Shown piece after piece: positions 55,071 through 64,000 of a stretch of 64,000 nucleotides of DNA. The stretch is from Larix kaempferi (taxonomy: Eukaryota > Streptophyta > Pinopsida > Pinales > Pinaceae): contig BSBM01000609.1 of the NCBI GenBank assembly GCA_027924585.1, positions 616,001-680,000 of the forward strand, read 5' to 3'. A program made the translations under genes and the position numbers. The notes below the pieces were generated by a model that saw only the letters and a program-made list of their open reading frames with translations, made no database searches and was not told where the DNA came from. Positions within the stretch are counted from its first letter, which is position 1. Every line of letters starts with the position of its first letter.

Positions 55071-55285
55071 TTAAATTTTTAAAAACATATGCTAAACAGT
55101 TGATTAATGTGACAAATTGATATAATTATATATATCATGTTTTAGTTCTATAGTAAAAATTGAAGTTTGATTGACAAATTTTTAAAAAAATATGCTAAAA
55201 ACATTTGATTAAGTGTGACAAATTGATATAATTTTATATATCATGTTTAATAAAGTAAAAAATGAAGTTGGATTGATAAAGTTTA
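55071..55285. repeat. Tandem duplication, two units of about 110 bp
   Basis: AAATTTTTAAAAACATATGC ... TGACAAATTGATATAATTAT ... TCATGTTT is followed by a second, diverged unit with the same order of phrases. Confidence 0.8.
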
Positions 55286-57114
55286 ATTTATAAAAGAAAA
55301 CAACTTAAAACTAAAATACTTTGTCCATCTCTATCACATAATACTTTGTTTATCTTTCACTACATAGGAAGAAAAAGTGGTGGTTAAAAAAAGTGTTCAC
55401 CAAAATTGTTTTCTCTTTTGAGATGGAGAAGGTGATTTTTTTGAAAAGATTTTCAAACATCATCTTAATTTTTATTATCAAAACATCATCATCTTTGAAG
55501 TGATTTAATGGTTTTGTATGTTTAATTTTAAATATTGTGACATATGGCATAATAATAATTGTTCCGGTTCACTTAAATATGGGGTATGATGAGTGATTTA
55601 TTTAAATAAGTTTTCTTTATAAAATGGTTTTTTTCAAAGAATAATTTTAGGGGCGAAATTTAGTCCATGGCCTATTTTTTCATGTTTTTTCCCAAATAAG
55701 ATTTGCCAATTTGCATATTTTGAAGCCCCATTTCGCTCAATTTTGAAGGGGTAAATTTTTTTTTTCACTCTAAAAATCACCAAATTATTATATAAACTAT
55801 ATAAAATCCTTAGAAATAAAAATAATTTTAGAAAAAATATCACCAAATATTTTATAGTTGACATTTTAAGAATTGGTAAGATTCGTCAAGATTTATACAT
55901 TTTTAAAAACTTATGAATCCTTAAAATTATTTCAAGTGATTAAATATAACTTCTCTTTAGAAAGATGAATCATTTTCAAAAACTAAATATACATATAGAA
56001 CTTATCATTCGAAACATGAAATCATGATGTTAAGTGTTCATTGGATTGGGAGGAAATAAAACGAGCCATCTATTAAATTTTTTAATGATTTTGTTGTATC
56101 TGTTGAACCGATTGCTTCAAAATTTGGTAGTACCTGCCAAAATTCAAAGTAACCATCTCATTTCTTTGAGCGCAAACATTATTTGCTATGCCAAATTTGC
56201 ATCCGTCTAGGCAAATTCAGTGACGTTGAGTATATTACAAATTCCGCAAAGAAATTACCGTTTGCCATATTTAAGAGATCCAAAATATATAGAATGGAAA
56301 GGAGAATAAGATGCAGGTATATTTCGTCAAATCCTGGGTGCTATATCGTAAGCATTATAATATTTTTAAATATTTGAATTTTTACATTTATAAGAGTTTA
56401 TATTTTAGAATTTGAGCTGGATTAGTATTTATGTTTTTTAGATTGTAAGATAAGTGTATTGTTTAGATTGATTTCATGACGTTCTTAAAATAAATAATTA
56501 TAAAAGAAAAAATATTAAAAAAATAAATAGTATTTGATGTTTGGATTGATGCATGGATAACTCTTAACAAACAACTCATTTAACTAAAAAATAGATAACT
56601 CTCAGCAAACGACCCATTTAACTTAAAAAAAACATAAACATCAAATGATTACTCATGAAGTCATACCATTAAGATATAAATATCTTTTTATTTTATTATT
56701 TATAAACCAATGCGGATCCAGAGTTGCTTGAACCAATGATGTTGCATCTGCTGTATGTTGCTGATTCCTTGTCAAATGAATTATTGGTTATGTTTTTTAA
56801 TTTGCTTAAACCAATGATGCTGCATGTGTTGTACGTGACTCTTTTCATTTACCAGTTTATATAGACCTTTTAATTTACTTTTTCCTGAAAATGAATGTTG
56901 GGAAAATAGAGTACTTTAGATACTTTTGATTTGAATTTCTTTTTAATTTTTATATATATTTTAAAATTATTTTAAGATTAAAATGTTTTTAAAAGATTTT
57001 TTTTTTGTCTTTTAGGAAAAAATTTATTTATTTTTTATTTATAAAGTTGTTAGGGAAATTTAATTTATTAGTCTATATATATTAGTTTTTTTTTATGATT
57101 ACAATGATATGATG
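55286..57114. other. AT-rich DNA with dispersed repeat fragments
   Basis: No gene. About 56015-56130 (GAAATCATGATGTTAAGTGT...CCGATTGCTTC) matches 59880-60000. About 56400-56660 (TTAGAATTTGAGCTGGATTA, AATAAATAATTATAAAAG, GATAACTC) belongs to the family at 18480 and 23870. Minus-strand frames at 55350-55864 have no motifs. Confidence 0.55.
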
Positions 57115-57460
57115 TTGATTGATGTCTAAATCGTTGAGGGTATCTCTAATTCGAAGTATGCTCGAGATTTAGAGCGGTGAAGGAAAACATTCTCCGGCAC
57201 CATTGTTCATGGTGGGCATTCACCATTCCCTTTTCCACGAGGGTGCTTTGTTTCTTTATTAGGTTTTTAAATGTAGTTTTGAAGATCCATTTCTCCAAAA
57301 TAATGCCAAATAGAAGACAATAAATGCGAGTGAAAGTAAGAGATTTTTTAATTTTTAATCTATATATAATCTTAATTCATAAACTTAAAAAATAAAAGTT
57401 TTTAATAAGAAAATACAAAATACAAGTAAGGAAACTCATACAACTATTAATATTTTTAAT
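57115..57460 (+). repeat. Dispersed repeat, second copy of 4880-5345
   Basis: Shares AGCGGTGAAGGAAA, CATTGTTCATGGTGG, AATGTAGTTTTGAAGA and AAAGTAAGAGATTTTT in the same order with the copy near 5 kb. Class unknown. Confidence 0.7.
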
Positions 57461-58009
57461 GCAAATATTTTTTAATATTGAATGAATGAAGAAGTCAAAT
57501 TAATTATTAATACATTTATCAAAATTTTAAAATTTACATAAATGCCAAATAAATTTATTCATTTATCATACACAAATAAGAATCAAATTTAGAATTAGAA
57601 TTAAATTGAACATATGCTACTAATCTAATTTCTATTTTTTTCTATTTTTTAATAATATTAAGTATGATTTGAACTAATTAGAATTACAATTATTATAATT
57701 AGAGTCACAATTAACTAATCAAACAAGAGTATGTCTACATATAATGTCTTAGAGTAATATTGGAAATCCAGTAAATTTGTTTTTAGTAAAATCTAAATTT
57801 GGAAGTGTTTAAATTGTGTTTTTGAATTCATAAATAGATTCAGCACCCACGAATACGGCCATAGCGCCCAAATTATACAATTTCCATAGCTAATATATGT
57901 GATTCTAAGAATTTTTAAAGATTTCCAACCGAACTCTAAACAAAATAAGACGGAAAATATATTAGAAAAAAATTAAGAACTTAGAATATTTAGACTACAC
58001 CTTTCTAAA
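57461..58009. other. AT-rich intergenic DNA
   Basis: Nothing recognised. Confidence 0.5.
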
Positions 58010-58440
58010 TTAATAACCGGGATGCACAATTTTCAAGGTAAGACACAATAAAGACCATTTTCATCGATTGATATATAGATTCACAAGTTTGAGTTTACTC
58101 GCAAACGGTTTGTGATACTCCCACATGAACAGTTACCATCCTCTATCATGGTCGACCGTGACATTGGACCAGACCTTGATGTTAAACACGTTGATCTTCG
58201 TGTAACAATGCTAAATCTGACCAACTCGGTAGAGATACCATATCTGCCAACTACAAATCATGTAGTGTTAAGAAAAGATGCGAACTTGGCAGAGATAACA
58301 TATACCAACGACACAACGAGGGAACAGTTAGGTGATTAAAGTTAAGTACATCGATGTCAAAAATAGGTCAACCGTCAAGATCTGACTAAGTTCAGAGATG
58401 AGGGCATTATTCATAGTGCACAATCATATAGTGGCGAGGC
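58010..58440 (+). repeat. Paralogue of 10262-10740 with a 75-codon frame of unknown nature
   Basis: The frame at 58112-58339 reads LPHEQLPSSIMVDRDIGPDL, VTMLNLTNSVEIPYLP and ITYTNDTTREQLGD before a stop. The composition looks coding-like (few low-complexity runs), and the copy near 10.4 kb keeps only its end. It could be a captured exon or a fragment of an unknown transposon ORF. I do not recognise it and would not call a gene. Confidence 0.45.
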
Positions 58441-58441
58441 T

Positions 58442-58549
58442 AACCAATCATTATATAATTTATGATGTTATCAATTATTACTGTATTCAAGATTGAACCA
58501 ATCATTATATAATTTATGATGTTATCAATTATTACTGTATTCATGATTG
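58442..58549. repeat. Tandem duplication, 2 x 54 bp
   Basis: AACCAATCATTATATAATTT ... CTGTATTCA(A/T)GATTG twice, with one difference; recent. Confidence 0.97.
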
Positions 58550-58617
58550 AAGGAGGATGGGATAAATTATTTTATGGGTTTAATTCAAAATTTGAAATAA
58601 GTAATTATAAACGAAAA

Positions 58618-58731
58618 GATATATAAAAAATAATTGGTAGCTAATGTATGGAGAGCTAGTAACTCATAGGTAATGATATATAAAAAATAATTGGTAGCTA
58701 ATGTATGGAGAGTTGGTAACTCATAGGTAAT
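58618..58731. repeat. Tandem duplication, 2 x 57 bp
   Basis: GATATATAAAAAATAATTGG ... AACTCATAGGTAAT twice, differing at GAGCTAGT versus GAGTTGGT. Confidence 0.97.
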
Positions 58732-58749
58732 GAGAGATAACTCATTTAA

Positions 58750-59340
58750 CTAAAGAATGTAATAGATAGCTAGTTAAGGCAGAGACAACAAGTGATTACA
58801 ACTAAACATGGAGAACAAGTAATGGATAAATTGTGACCTATCGATATTCGGCCACACAACTGCCACAAGTTAAGTGGCTGTTCTAGTTAAGCTTATATGT
58901 GATAATTGATGGTTGTACTAGTTAAGCTTATATGTAATAGATAGCTACTTAAGGAAGAGACAACAAGTGATTATGTACAACTAAACATGGAGAACAAGTA
59001 ATTTAGATAAATTGTGACCTATGAATGTTCACCCACCACACACCGGCCACAAGTTAAGTGGCTGTACTAGTTAAGTTTATATGTGAGAATTGATGGCTGT
59101 ACTAGCTAAGCTTATATGTAATAGATAGCTAGTTAAGGCAGAGACAACAAGTGATTACAACTAAACATGAAGAACAAGTAATAGATAAATTATGACTTAT
59201 CAATGTTTACTGGCCACAAGTTAAGTGGCTGTACTAGTTAAACTTATATGTGATAATTGATAAGTAAAGTATTGATAAACTTGTGACCTATCAATAAAAT
59301 ATTGATAAACTTGTGACCTATCAATGTTTAAACCAATAAA
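58750..59340. repeat. Tandem array, about three units of 165-185 bp
   Basis: Units contain GATAGCTAGTTAAGGCAGAG, AACAAGTGATTACAACTAAA, AACAAGTAATxGATAAATTG, TGACCTATCAATGTT and CCACAAGTTAAGTGGCTGTA. TAAGTGGCTG occurs at 58871, 59055 and 59222. The last unit decays into short GATAAACTTGTGACCTATCA repeats. The same phrases occur inverted at 11215-11310 and 60440-60500. Confidence 0.9.
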
Positions 59341-59600
59341 GAAAACTTATACTGGTAATTAGGTATCTGATGAGATCTTCTTCCACTGTCCTACCAATAC
59401 ATGTCTCTCCAGCTATAATGCTGCTCCCAAGACGATTTCTCAGTAATTCTGTATCAGATATTGTATCGGAAAAATATTGTATTGATAAACAATCATACGT
59501 GTACATTCTATCGCTTGATTACTTAACTGTTTACTGGTTTACTGTATTTTACTTTAACACACTGTGTGCTTAACTGTTTAATCTGGAACTGTTAGTCACG
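59341..59600. repeat. Paralogue of 11865-12128 + 13394-13440, holding an unfilled LINE target site
   Basis: GTACATTCTATCGCTTGATT, CTGTTTACTGGTTTACTGTA, TTTTACTTTAACACACTGTG and GCTTAACTGTTTAATCTG line up with the two sides of the LINE at 12145-13377, but here they are continuous. The minus-strand frame (59321-59506) parallels 11875-12060 but has no known motif. Confidence 0.8.
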
Positions 59601-60737
59601 CTCCTTTGCTTGAATCCCTTGACCTTCGGCAGTTCATCAGTGGATCTCGCTTCTACTACATGCTACTAAATAGGTTACCACAATAATACCCTGTCGTGTT
59701 ATTCACTTTCAAAATCATGTGGCACATGGCATACGGATTGTTCTTTTAGATGGCCCTCTTGAAAAGTGGTCAATTTACAATTTTACATGGCTTTTTGACC
59801 AGTAGAATAGATATGGCTTATTATTGAAATATGGAGCCAGACTTGACAGTTGAATGGATATGGTTCACCATAATTCAAAAGCCTGGAATCATGATGTTCA
59901 GCGTTCATTGGAGTTGGGGAGAAAAAGAAAAGTAAGTTTTTCATTGATTTTTTCAATGATTTGTGGCATCTTTTGAACGCATTGCTTTATTTGAAAGGAA
60001 CTTGATAGCATCTTAAAGAATTAGATCTTCATTGTGGTAACTATCTCTGTCCTTCATTGTGAGATTCCATGAGTGTTTCTATACAGAAAATGATTGATGT
60101 TAGAAGTTACACATAAACAAAGCAAGTCACAACCAGAAATGTAGAACGAGGAGTTTTTACGTGAGAGCGATATGAACTGGGAAGATGAATATAATACAAA
60201 TTACTGGGTTAGTCCGTATGAATTGAAACGAAGTATTATAGATTTGGTGTAGTCCGTATGAATTTCTATATGCACTATAAATCCCGGTGAATTTATATAT
60301 GCAGTATCAATCCCTTTGCATAATAGAGTTCGTTTACCGATGGGAAGGATTACGTTGGGTTAGTTGCTTGAGCATGAGTACGTAGCAGTTAGGTTGTGGT
60401 AAGTCTCTGTTTAGTTGTGGTAAGTCTGGTTTTGGTATCTAGTAGTACAACCACTTAATTTGTGCTTGGTGAATACTAATTAATAGGTCACAAGTTAAGT
60501 GTTGTACATTGTCCATTATCCATGCATTGGCTACTAGTTATTCATGCATTAGCTACCACTTATCCATGCATAGCTACATTTTATTTTTGGTATTATTTTT
60601 TTCTTAATTGTTTCTTTCGAATTTGGAACACTGCCATAGAATCAATCTAGATAGTACAATTGTCTCATCCTCATGCAAACTAGGAAAAACATAGACTCTA
60701 GTCCACCCCAAATTCTAAGATATAGACACCTATGAGT
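59601..60737. other. Intergenic DNA with dispersed repeat fragments
   Basis: No gene. About 59880-60000 matches 56015-56130. About 60440-60500 and 60590-60730 match 11215-11310 and 11740-11880. A local repeat TAGTCCGTATGAATT occurs near 60215 and 60252. The repeat ends where the next LINE begins (about 60738). Confidence 0.55.
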
Positions 60738-60751
60738 GTAATTGTGTTGGT

Positions 60752-62395
60752 TTGGGTTTAGAGGCCTTGTCAATAATTAGAGGTGGAATCTTTGGTGTCG
60801 AATGGATTCACGAGGTCTTAAATAAGTCTACAATTGGCACGGTAAAAGATTGTCCAACAACTAATGGTCTTAATCCCGAGAACTCGAGATTGGAAATCCA
60901 AAACCTCACACTACTATCACATTCAAAAAGAGTTACATCTGGGGAATTAGCAGATAACAGAGCATTTTCGAGGCACTTAGGATTGGAGGGTTATTCTGAA
61001 GGAGATGATGATTAAAGGTTCTCTAGGTTGGACAAAACTTGGGGTTTACACAAAGCAATTCAAAGAATAAAAGGAAAAAACACAAAGTGGTAAACAAGAA
61101 AGGAGTTAAGATGATAGTGGAGGTGGATCTTCGAGTTGAAAACATATTTGAGTATGTAGATAAAGCTCTTATTGGTGAGTTCTTTTAGAAAAGAAATGGT
61201 AAGCCATTTTACATTACTGTCTTACTTTCTTTATTATGATTAGAGGTTTTTTGAGTTTTAAACTCCATACAAACTTATGAGGGAAAATTGAATGTGGGGT
61301 AATATCATTTTAACTTTAAAATTATCGAACCCTTGGTTTGACCCTAGGAGGGAATCCACAAGTAAGGCTCCAGTCTGGGTTAAAATTCTCGGTTTTCCTA
61401 TCGAATGTTGGAATGCTAAGTTTTTGAATGCTTTGGAGGATGAATTGGGAAGAACATTATATGTTGATCCTTCCTACAAATTCCAAGCTATGAGAACAAT
61501 AGAAAAGGTTTCAATGTCTGTGGATTTGTCGGAAGGACTTCTGGCATCCATCCATATTGAAGTTGGAGACCTGGTTTTGAAGCAAATTATGGATTATGTT
61601 AACATCCCTTTCAACTGTGTGATGTGCCATATGTATGGACATGTTATTAATGGTTTTTTGTTACCTTTCAAGAAGAAGATCTGGGTTTGAAGGGATAAAA
61701 TTCCTGACATGATTTCTCCCACTTTTGAAGATGAGGAATGGATTGAAAAAGAGGAGGAAGTTCGGAATAAAATCCAAGAGACTGTGGAGACTGAAGGAAT
61801 GGTTAAGGACAATTTGGGAAAGGAAGACGTAGTTGACTCCTTATTTATCATTGAACAGAGGAAGCTGAATGAAGAATGCCTATCAATAGCCCATGATCGA
61901 TTGGAAGAGACTACAAGTGTTACTGAGGATCCCACACAGAGGTCATCTTCTAAGGATACAGTTGTTGATCCATGTAATTATTTTTCCTATCCATCTGCAA
62001 ATGAGGATTTTTTTTTAAAGAATTTGGGTGTTTCCTCTATTGCTTCTTCCCCTCCTTTACAAGATAGTAGTGACAAGAGTCACGTGGAGGAGGGTTTTGA
62101 CAGTCCCATTTCCAGAAAATCTATTCGAGATCATAAAAGAGTTATAAGAGGCCTTTCTCTAGGAAATTGCTTTAATCCATCCATTCTTGAAATTCATGTG
62201 GTCAAATGCGATGACAACAATCCCTATGCCTTAAGATCCAAAGGATATTTTAGGGTGTGTGGAGGTATTGATTTAGTTGGTCTAGGGTTTATTACAGTGG
62301 AAAAGGGCAAGCAAGACAGTTCTCAGTCTAATCAAAGGGAGGATTTGAGTCTTAACAAATCCAACCAGTTTTCTAAATGGGCGCTTAGAGACTAG
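60752..62395 (+). pseudogene. LINE ORF1 (gag-like), lightly broken
   Basis: The first open piece (60752-61015, MGLEALSIIRGGIFGVEWIH) is the N-terminus. After frame changes, VDLRVENIFEYVDKALIGEF (about 61117) and the piece 61292-61690 give a DUF4283-type block: KAPVWVKILGFPIECWNAKF, VDPSYKFQAMRTIEKVSMSV and IEVGDLVLKQIMDYVNIPF. A zinc-knuckle-like CVMCHMYGHVINGF follows; its last Cys is missing. One TGA at 61688-61690 separates this from 61709-62395 in the same frame, a long acidic/Ser-rich tail ending KSNQFSKWALRD. ORF1 proteins coat LINE RNA. Damage is limited to one or two frameshifts and one stop in the main part. Confidence 0.78.
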
Positions 62396-62415
62396 CCACT
62401 GGGTAGGTTTACCAA

Positions 62416-64000
62416 ATGAAAATCTTATCCCTTAATTGTCGTGGGTTGGAGATCAACGTCTAAAAATGGGCAATGGTTAGGTTAATCGGTAATCATTTTC
62501 CATATGTCTTAGTAATTCAAGAAACAATGTGTAGGGATTAAATTTTAGTAGATCTAGTATGAAGTTGTTGCTAAAGGGTTGGGCCTTTGTTTGGTCAGAT
62601 GGAAAAGGCCTTTTTGGAGGGTTATTGACTGGTTGGAAAGAAGATTTAGAGCTTAAAAATTTCTTTTTAGTTGCTTCAGGTCTTGGAACAACCTTCAACA
62701 GTTTGGAAGTTGACCTTCGCCTCACAATTTTAAATCTCTATGGGCCTTATAGTAAGAAAATGGAGTTCTTTGATAGATTTTTTGGGCTTAATATTTTAAA
62801 GGAATAGCCTATTATGATAGCAGGGGATCTGAATTTCACTTCGAGTAGAGATGAGTTCTAGGGGGGAAGATCTATAGAAGATACTCTTGGAGGTTGTTTC
62901 TAGTTCTAGATGGAATCTTTGGACCTGATCGACAATGAGCCTATTGATCTAAAACCTACGTGGTTTAATAAAAGGGTTGAGAAGGTTGCGATTGTAAAGA
63001 GATTAGATAGGTTCATTACATCTGGTGCACTAATGTGGAAAGTAGAGAGAACCATATCTTGGAGCATATCAAGAGGATGTTCTGACCATCTTCCAATGAT
63101 CCTCTAGATGGAAAAAGGTGATAAAAAACCGTCTGCTCCCTACAAATTCAACCCCTATTGTTTAGAGAATCCCAAATATGTAAGCCATATTATAACAATT
63201 TATAAGTCTTTTGATGTTAATTTGGATCAATCTCATAGCCGTCAATTTGCTAATTCTTTGAGTTTGGTGAATAAAATTTCCATTGATTGGTATATTATGT
63301 AGATGAAGAGCAGGGATAAGAGATTAAAATATATAGAAAAAAATATTGATTAAATTTATTCCAAAGAATTAGGAACAACCAGTGTAGAGAACTTACAAAT
63401 TATTGCATATTTGGAGTGGACTAAATAAGGGATTCTTAGGGAAAAGGAAGCATAAAGTAGAATGAAAATTCGTGCAATTTGGTTGGAATTAGGTGACAAG
63501 AATATGTTTTTTTTCCACAAGTTTTCAAATCAGATAAATACTATTTGGGAATTTTCTAGAACTGGAGGGGAAGTAGCCATAAGAGGTTTCGACAAGCTAG
63601 CTGAAGAAGGGGTGAACTACTTTAGATATATTTACTCAAAACCTAAAAGAAATAATTGGCTTACCTGAGCTAGTCCATTCTTGCTCCTTCTTTCGTAAAT
63701 GGATAAATGAGCATGACAATGAAAAAATATTTTATCGAGACACATTAAAGGAATTGGAATCTACTTTGGGAAATTTTAAAAAGGATTAGAGTTTGATGGG
63801 TGGACATTTGAATTTTTTCTATATTTCTTTGATATGTTGGGGACATAATTGCTAAGATTTATTGAAGATTCCATAACTTCAGGAAGGATGCTTCCTAGTT
63901 TCAATTATAATTTTACTCTGCTTATCCATAAACTGGACAATCTTGCAACCTTCATGGACTTCAGATTGTTGGAATATTCTCACCATATTATCTTGATCTT
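62416..64000 (+). pseudogene. LINE ORF2, endonuclease and beginning of RT, broken and partial
   Basis: Starts MKILSLNCRGLE, then LVIQETMCRD (catalytic Glu). After a frame change: WSDGKGLFGGLLTGWKED (62559-62807), LTILNLYGPYSKKMEF, AGDLNFTSSRDEF near 62823 (Asp and Asn), LKPTWFNKRVEK near 62950, KRLDRFI, and SRGCSDHLPMIL near 63072 with the final Asp-His pair kept. So the endonuclease active-site residues all remain even though stops interrupt the frame. The linker reads RAIWLELGDKNMFFFHKFSN (63462-63668). RT starts near 63795 (FDGWTFEFFLYFFDMLG). The endonuclease nicks target DNA to prime cDNA synthesis. Confidence 0.82.

Larger units (their letters stand above)
60738..64000 (+). mobile_element. 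L1-type LINE, 5' part (ORF1, endonuclease, start of RT), cut by window end
   Basis: A plus-strand LINE whose 5' end appears near 60738, where the dispersed repeat stops. ORF1 is followed, 20 bases after its stop, by ORF2 starting MKILSLNCRGLE. The endonuclease motifs are readable, and RT has just begun when the window ends. It has fewer stops than the copies at 5.7 and 30.4 kb. The 3' end and any target duplication lie outside. Confidence 0.88.

Noticed and set aside
1-64000. tRNA, rRNA or organelle-derived DNA
   Set aside because: I noticed no cloverleaf with A/B boxes, no rRNA core sequence and no plastid or mitochondrial gene while reading; a dedicated scan could still find short remnants.

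Overview
The window looks like non-genic, AT-rich DNA from the nucleus of a large-genome vascular plant. The evidence is nested RNase H-bearing L1-type LINEs, Ty1/copia and Ty3-type LTR sequences, a hAT-like element, and long microsatellites and tandem arrays. I found no intact host gene, rRNA, tRNA, bacterial operon or CRISPR array. The LINE richness and decay would suit a gymnosperm or fern, but the sequence alone does not settle this.

Layout. 1-3371: 3' end and LTR of a Ty3-type element. 3372-4340: pyrimidine-strand CT/CCCTAA-like array. About 5740-9694: decayed plus-strand LINE split by a copia solo LTR (7541-8037). 9742-12128 and 13394-16346: dispersed repeats around a 5'-truncated minus-strand LINE (12145-13377) with a perfect 16-bp target duplication. 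16347-19840 and 21793-25165: two diverged copies of one ~3.4-kb compound segment, separated by a minus-strand reverse transcriptase fragment. 27394-28823: a poly(A)-tailed, target-duplication-flanked retrocopy with a 229-codon open frame of unknown function. About 30430-37775: long decayed LINE (ORF1, endonuclease, RT, RNase H) interrupted by a 1030-bp hAT-like element (34197-35226). 38427-38803, 39162-39380 and 39996-42162: three more LINE insertions. 42380-54235: arrays of a CATGGTT/GTTGAC-type motif in two opposite orientations around a 60-nt-arm palindrome (45193-45347), with a full-length minus-strand copia element (46999-53676) inserted in the second arm. 54236-60737: AT-rich DNA with copies of dispersed repeats also seen near 5, 10-12, 18 and 24 kb. 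60738-64000: 5' part of another LINE, cut by the window end.

Functionally this is a record of insertion and decay. LINE machinery (endonuclease/RT) explains the variable-length target duplications and A-rich tails; integrase explains the copia copies; a hAT-type transposase acting in trans would explain the 8-bp-duplication element. Every long coding frame that I recognise carries stops or frameshifts or is truncated. No new multi-gene system was found. The most unusual items are the inverted CATGGTT-type satellite with its palindrome, the unknown retrocopied ORF, and the cleanly reconstructable nested insertions.
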